Origin: Planctomycetia bacterium
Lineage (GTDB): Bacteria > Planctomycetota > Planctomycetia > Pirellulales > UBA1268
DNA length: 18,192 nucleotides
Reading direction: 5' to 3'
NCBI GenBank assembly: GCA_009926295.1
Contig: RFPF01000032.1
Span: 1-18,192 of the forward strand
In this document: positions 14,275 through 18,192 of the stretch, piece after piece
Position numbering within the stretch: the stretch's first letter is position 1
Layout: every line of letters begins with the position of its first letter
Made by a program: the position numbers and the translations under genes
Notes under the pieces: generated by a model
The model's database searches: none
Told to the model about the DNA's origin: nothing
Seen by the model: only the letters and a program-made list of their open reading frames with translations

Positions 14275-15626
14275 CGCGGTCATCCGCATGACGAGGCGAC
14301 TCTTCGGCGCGGGGACGCTGGCCGCGGTCGCCGCCGCGCCGGCCGGCCGGCTTCGCGGCCAGCAGGCCGTCTCCGCCGAGGCGACCGTGCTGGCCGACTA
14401 CGCCCATGCGGCCGACCCGGCCACGCGGCTCGAGAGCGTGGCTGCCGGGGAACACGCGGGGGGCCGCTTTCGCACCTTTCGGCTCGTGAGCCAGGCGTGG
14501 CGTGGCACGGAGTGGACGCACGAACTCTCGCTCTTTCTCCCGCGCGACGTCGCGCCCGACACCGACACGATGCTCCTCTGGATCGACGGCGGCGCCGAGA
14601 AGCACATGCGGGCCCTCGGGTCGGCACCCAGCGACTCGCTCAAGGCGCTGGCCGTCGCGGCCAGCGCCGCCGGCCTTCCGGGCGCAGTCGTGCGGCAGGT
14701 TCCCTATCAGCCGATGTTCGACGGGCTCTACGAAGACGACCTCATCGCCCACACGTTCGTCGAGTATGCCCGCACCGGCGATCCCTCGTGGCCGCTCCTT
14801 CTGCCGATGGTGAAGGCGGCGGTCGGGGCGATGACGGCGGCGCAGACCGTGGCCCGCGACGAGTGGGGGCTCGACGTCGAGGGGTTCATGGTCACGGGTG
14901 CGAGCAAGCGGGGCTGGACCACGTGGCTGACGGCAGCGGTGGATGACCGCGTGCGTGGGGTGATGCCGATGGTGATCGACATGCTTTCGATCGACCGGCA
15001 CTTCGCCCTGCAGCGGGAAAGTTTCGGCGGCCTCTCGGACAAGCTCGTTCCCTACACGAAGCGCGACATCGAGAGGCTGATGGCCTCGCCGCGCGGCCGC
15101 GAACTCATCGGGATCATCGATCCCTACGCCTACCGTGAGCGGCTCGTGCAGCCGAAGGTGATCGTGCTGGGAACGAACGATCCCTACTGGCCGCTCGAAG
15201 CGCTCGACCTTTATGCTTCCGGGCTCGCGGGGCGGCAGTGGGTGTCGTATCAGCCCAACGGCGGCCATGGGCTCTCGCAGATGCGCATCGGCGGCCTTGC
15301 CGCGGCGTTCGGCCGCCACGTGGCCGGCAGGCAGCAGCTCCCGGCCTGCGACTCGACGCGGCTGCCCGGTGCGGCGGGCATGGAGGTGCGGCTCACGAGC
15401 GACGAGGCTCCGGCAGAGGTTCTTTTCTGGCAGGCGACCTCCCCGACCCGCGACTTTCGCCGGGCCCGGTGGACGTCGAGCCGCGTGGAGCCCGGCTCGG
15501 ACCGCGGGAACCGTCGCGGCCACGGTCGCCACGACCTTCGCCGCCGGCCTCCTCGAATGCCGCTACCCGCGCAACCCGCTGCCCCTCATGCTGACGACGA
15601 GGGTCGCGGTCGTGGCCGCCACCTGA
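14261..15626 (+). pseudogene. PhoPQ-activated pathogenicity-related (PqaA) family protein, frameshifted near the C-terminus
   Basis: A Tat-like signal (TRRLFGAGTLAAVAAAPAG, residues 10-28) is followed by an alpha/beta-hydrolase-like protein of the PqaA family: LLWIDGG, PYQPMFDG, GFMVTGASKRGWTTWLTAA (nucleophile-like Ser in GASKRG), GVMPMVIDM, VLGTNDPYWP and PNGGHG. The frame that starts at 14261 is sound to about 15480 (TRDFRRARWTSSRVEPG), then turns into Arg-rich nonsense. The expected C-terminal beta strands (TVAATVATTFAAG ... PLMLTTRVAVV) and a TGA at 15624-15626 continue in the +1 frame, which indicates one extra base, or two lost, between about 15480 and 15515. Corrected length would be ~454 residues, usual for the family. 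GAGGA lies 5 bases before the ATG. Whether this is a true mutation or an assembly error cannot be seen here. The enzymatic role of PqaA proteins is unknown. Confidence 0.8.
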
Positions 15627-15637
15627 GGACACCCGGC

Positions 15638-16675
15638 ATGGACGCCCTACCAGCCTTCACGCCCGTCGAACTCGCCCGCCGCGTGTCGATGGCGCCAAAG
15701 GCCGAATTGCACATCCACATCGAGGGCACCCTCGAGCCCGAGATGGCCTTCGCCCTCGCCGCCCGCAACGGGATCCCCCTGCCCTACGCCACGCCGGAGT
15801 CCATGCGGCGTGCCTATGCCTTCACCGATCTGCAGAGCTTTCTCGACATCTACTACGCCGCGGCGGCGGTTCTCCGCACGGAGGACGATTTCCACGACAT
15901 GGCGTGGGCATACCTGCGGCGGGCCCGCGCGGACAACGTGGTGCGGGTCGAAATGTTCTTCGATCCCCAGACGCACACGGCACGCGGCGTGCCCTTCGAG
16001 ACCGTCGTGCGCGGGCTCTCCAGTGCCCTCGCCCGTGGCCGGACCGAACTGGGAATATCGGCCTGTCTCATCATGTGCTTCCTGCGGCATCTTTCCGAAC
16101 GCGAGGCGTTCGAGACTCTCGAGCGCGCCGAGCCGTTCCTCGAGCACCTGCTCGGCGTCGGGCTCGACTCCGGCGAACGCGGCAACCCGCCCGAGAAGTT
16201 CCGCGCCGTGTTCGCCCGGTGCCGGAAGCTCGGCCTGCACGCCGTGGCGCACGCCGGTGAGGAGGGGCCCCCCGCCTCGATCACAGGCGCGCTCGACGCC
16301 CTCGGGGCCGAGAGGATCGACCACGGCGTGCGCTGCCTCGAGGACGACGCGGTCGTCGCACGGCTCGTGCGTGACCGGATCCCGCTCACCGTGTGCCCGC
16401 TTTCCAACGTGAGGCTCCGCGTGTTCGACACGCTCGCCGCGCACAGCCTGCCCCGGCTCCTCGCGTCGGGGCTGAGGGCGTCGGTGCACTCCGACGACCC
16501 GGCATACTTCGGCGGCTACGTCAACCAAAACCTTCTCGAGTCGTGTGCCGCCCTGCCGCTCGACGCGTCGCATGCATACGCGCTCTTGCGCAACAGCCTC
16601 GAGTCGAGCTTCCTCGAGCCGTCCGACATCGCCCGCCACGTCGCAAGGCTCGACGAGGTGTTCCTCACCCCGTGA
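15638..16675 (+). CDS. Adenine deaminase (adenosine deaminase-like amidohydrolase)
   Basis: 345 residues of the metal-dependent purine deaminase family. Metal and catalytic residues are visible: H25 and H27 (ELHIHIEGT), H205 and E208 (VAHAGEEGPP), H229 (RIDHGVRC), and D286 and D287 (VHSDDPAYFGGY). HIEGTLEPEM, FFDPQTHTARG, LDSGERGNPP and TVCPLSNVRL are close to the bacterial enzymes shown to be adenine rather than adenosine deaminases (the Pseudomonas PA0148 type), so conversion of adenine to hypoxanthine is the likelier reaction. It acts in the cytoplasm in purine salvage. GAGGA overlaps the stop of the preceding gene and lies 8 bases before this ATG. The same frame runs on from the PqaA gene only because of the upstream frameshift. 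The 3' end overlaps malQ by 11 bp, convergently. Confidence 0.9.
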   Translation: MDALPAFTPVELARRVSMAPKAELHIHIEGTLEPEMAFALAARNGIPLPYATPESMRRAYAFTDLQSFLDIYYAAAAVLRTEDDFHDMAWAYLRRARADNVVRVEMFFDPQTHTARGVPFETVVRGLSSALARGRTELGISACLIMCFLRHLSEREAFETLERAEPFLEHLLGVGLDSGERGNPPEKFRAVFARCRKLGLHAVAHAGEEGPPASITGALDALGAERIDHGVRCLEDDAVVARLVRDRIPLTVCPLSNVRLRVFDTLAAHSLPRLLASGLRASVHSDDPAYFGGYVNQNLLESCAALPLDASHAYALLRNSLESSFLEPSDIARHVARLDEVFLTP

Positions 16676-18192
16676 ACGGCGAGTCGAGTGTGGACGCCCG
16701 CACGGCGTCGAGCAGCCGCCGGCAGCGGCCGTCGGTGGCGAGATCCTCGATGAAGAGCGGGGTCCCGTCGGCACGGCAGGTGGGAATCCGCCAGTTCGGA
16801 TATTCGAGGTGCGTACCGGGCTGGTTCTGGGCCCGATGGTCGCCCACGAGGTCGGGCACGGCCACCGCCACGAGCCGGCACGGGGTGGCGGCGAGCAGCC
16901 TGTGCAGCGCCTCGATCGTGCGTTCCGGCTCGGCCGCCGGATCGGTCACGCTCGCGTCCAGCAGGCCGCGTCGGTGGAGCAGGTCGACCCATGCCGCGAG
17001 CCAGCGCCGGTGGCCGGCCCACTCGGAGTCCACGTCGGTGGCGAGCAGGCCGAGCTCGTGCCGCAGCCGCACGTGCTCGCCGGCGATGAACCCGGCGGTC
17101 GGAGGGATGTCGTGCACGGTGACCGTGCCGAGGCAGTTGGCACGCCACCGTTCCGGCGGCAGCGGTCGGCCGTCCGGGCCGCCCTCGAACCACAGGATCG
17201 ACGTGCCGGTGAGACCGCGCTCCTCGAGGACATGGCGGATCCACCCGTCCATGGTGCCGAGGTCCTCGCCGACGACGAACGCGCCGGCCCGGTGGGCTTC
17301 GAGGGCCAGGATGCCCGCGAGCGCTTCGTGGTCGTATCGAACGAAGGTGCCGTGGGCGGCACCGAGCCCGCGCGGGATCCACCACAGGCGGAACAGCCCC
17401 AGCGCATGGTCGATACGAATCCCACCCGAGTGCCTCAGGATCGTGCGCAGCATCTCGCGATAGGGAATGTATGCGGCGGCCTCGAGCGCGTCGGGCCTCC
17501 ACGGGGGCTGCGACCAGTCCTGCCCGAGCTGGTTGTACATGTCGGGCGGCGCGCCGACCGATACGTCCGCGGCGAGCACGTCGCGGAGGGCCCATGCGTC
17601 GGCGCCGGCGGGATGCACGCCGACGGCGAGGTCGTGCACGATGCCGGCCGTCATGCCGGCGGCCAGCGCCCGGGCCTGCACGGCGGCGAGCTGCTCGTCG
17701 AGCAGCCACTGGAGCTTGGCGAACAGCTCGATGCGGCCGGCGAAATGCCTCCGGTACCCGGCGATCCCGGACCCGGAGTGGTCGCGCGCATCGGCGGGCC
17801 AGTGCGCCGTATCCGGCCCCCACGCCTCGGCGAAGGCGCACCACGTTGCGAACGATTCGAGGCCCTCCCCCTCCCTCCGCCGGAAGGCGTCGAACGCCGC
17901 CTGCCGCGTGTTCGACAGAGGTGCGCGGAGCACGATCTCGAGCGACTCCTTCTTGGCGAGCCACGTGGCGTCGCGATCGAGCAGGTCCGGCGTGCCGTTG
18001 CGGGTCAGGAGCGGCGCCCGCAGCGACTCGATCCGCCGGCGGTCCTCCGCCGAAAGGCCCGCGTACTCCGGCACGTCCTCGACGTGCAGGTAGAGCGGAT
18101 TGAAAAAGCGGCGGGTGGCGGGGAGGTAGGGAGATGGCGCCATCGGCGGGGCGACCTCCGCCGCGTGCATGGGGTTCACGAGGACGAAGCCC
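16665..18192 (-). CDS. malQ: 4-alpha-glucanotransferase (amylomaltase, GH77), 5' end outside window
   Basis: The frame is open to the right edge and begins GFVLVNPMHAAEV, which matches the family's interior rather than its start, so the N-terminus lies beyond 18192; the ATG at 18179 is internal. The catalytic residues of GH77 are present: the nucleophile Asp in RIDH (codon at 17409-17411), the acid/base Glu in VVGEDLG (17265-17267) and the stabilising Asp in TVHDIPPTAG (17109-17111). The enzyme transfers alpha-1,4-glucan segments between maltooligosaccharides in glycogen or maltodextrin metabolism, in the cytoplasm. The C-terminus ends in PLFIEDLATDGR and a short helical tail. The stop overlaps the deaminase gene by 11 bp on the opposite strand, leaving no room for a separate terminator. 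Confidence 0.92.
   Translation of the reverse strand, partial: GFVLVNPMHAAEVAPPMAPSPYLPATRRFFNPLYLHVEDVPEYAGLSAEDRRRIESLRAPLLTRNGTPDLLDRDATWLAKKESLEIVLRAPLSNTRQAAFDAFRRREGEGLESFATWCAFAEAWGPDTAHWPADARDHSGSGIAGYRRHFAGRIELFAKLQWLLDEQLAAVQARALAAGMTAGIVHDLAVGVHPAGADAWALRDVLAADVSVGAPPDMYNQLGQDWSQPPWRPDALEAAAYIPYREMLRTILRHSGGIRIDHALGLFRLWWIPRGLGAAHGTFVRYDHEALAGILALEAHRAGAFVVGEDLGTMDGWIRHVLEERGLTGTSILWFEGGPDGRPLPPERWRANCLGTVTVHDIPPTAGFIAGEHVRLRHELGLLATDVDSEWAGHRRWLAAWVDLLHRRGLLDASVTDPAAEPERTIEALHRLLAATPCRLVAVAVPDLVGDHRAQNQPGTHLEYPNWRIPTCRADGTPLFIEDLATDGRCRRLLDAVRASTLDSPFTG

Noticed and set aside
12799..15532. Minus-strand open frames of about 480 codons opposite the WYL and PqaA genes
   Set aside because: Low-complexity Arg/Asp/His-rich translations with no motifs, antisense to recognised genes.
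14261..16675. One 804-residue PqaA-deaminase fusion protein
   Set aside because: The join is Arg-rich nonsense, the PqaA C-terminus continues in the +1 frame to its own stop, and the deaminase has its own start and ribosome site.
18177..18179. ATG at 18179 as the start of malQ
   Set aside because: The frame stays open to the window edge and reads GFVLVNP before this Met, as in the interior of GH77 proteins.

Overview
The window is a piece of a GC-rich bacterial chromosome, most likely from a planctomycete (Pirellulales-like). The pointers are exported proteins with PEP-CTERM sorting tails, two proteins with the planctomycete LEPR-XLL type N-terminus (LEPRALLA, and the variant LEERTVLT), a dockerin-like double repeat placed just before a PEP-CTERM tail, and many secreted beta-rich proteins. 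No phage, integrase or IS element is visible. The window cuts through a gene at each end.

Layout. (1) Minus strand, 1-1574: a small PEP-CTERM protein followed, 43 bp downstream, by the start of a LEPR-XLL protein. The first domain of the latter looks like a guanyl-specific ribonuclease of the barnase/RNase Sa family. (2) 1575-2032: a divergent intergenic region carrying two perfect tandem 48-bp repeats. (3) Plus strand, 2033-10793: a tight four-gene cluster (overlaps of 4 and 4 bp, then an 18-bp gap). It encodes a 1514-residue autotransporter-repeat/dockerin/PEP-CTERM protein, a LEPR-XLL/Calx-beta/clostripain (C11) protease, a Tat-exported 5'-nucleotidase and a secreted thermonuclease-like nuclease. 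(4) A small minus-strand hypothetical gene and a tRNA-Ser(GGA) with a perfect TATAAT upstream. (5) Plus strand, 11336-16675: an ABC-F ATPase, a WYL-domain regulator, a PhoPQ-activated pathogenicity-related (PqaA) family protein and an adenine/adenosine deaminase. (6) Minus strand from 16665 to the window end: a 5'-truncated 4-alpha-glucanotransferase (malQ) that converges on the deaminase gene with an 11-bp overlap.

How the genes may work together. Four exported products (RNase-like domain, thermonuclease, 5'-nucleotidase, C11 protease) would suit extracellular breakdown of nucleic acids and proteins, and the cytoplasmic purine deaminase could process salvaged adenine. This is inference from the families and the gene spacing; nothing in the sequence proves it.

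The main anomaly is in the PqaA gene. Its reading frame changes near 15480-15515, so the annotated-looking 804-codon frame at 14261-16675 is an artificial or mutational fusion of two genes. The C-terminal part of the PqaA protein and its stop (15624-15626) lie in the +1 frame, and the deaminase has its own start at 15638.
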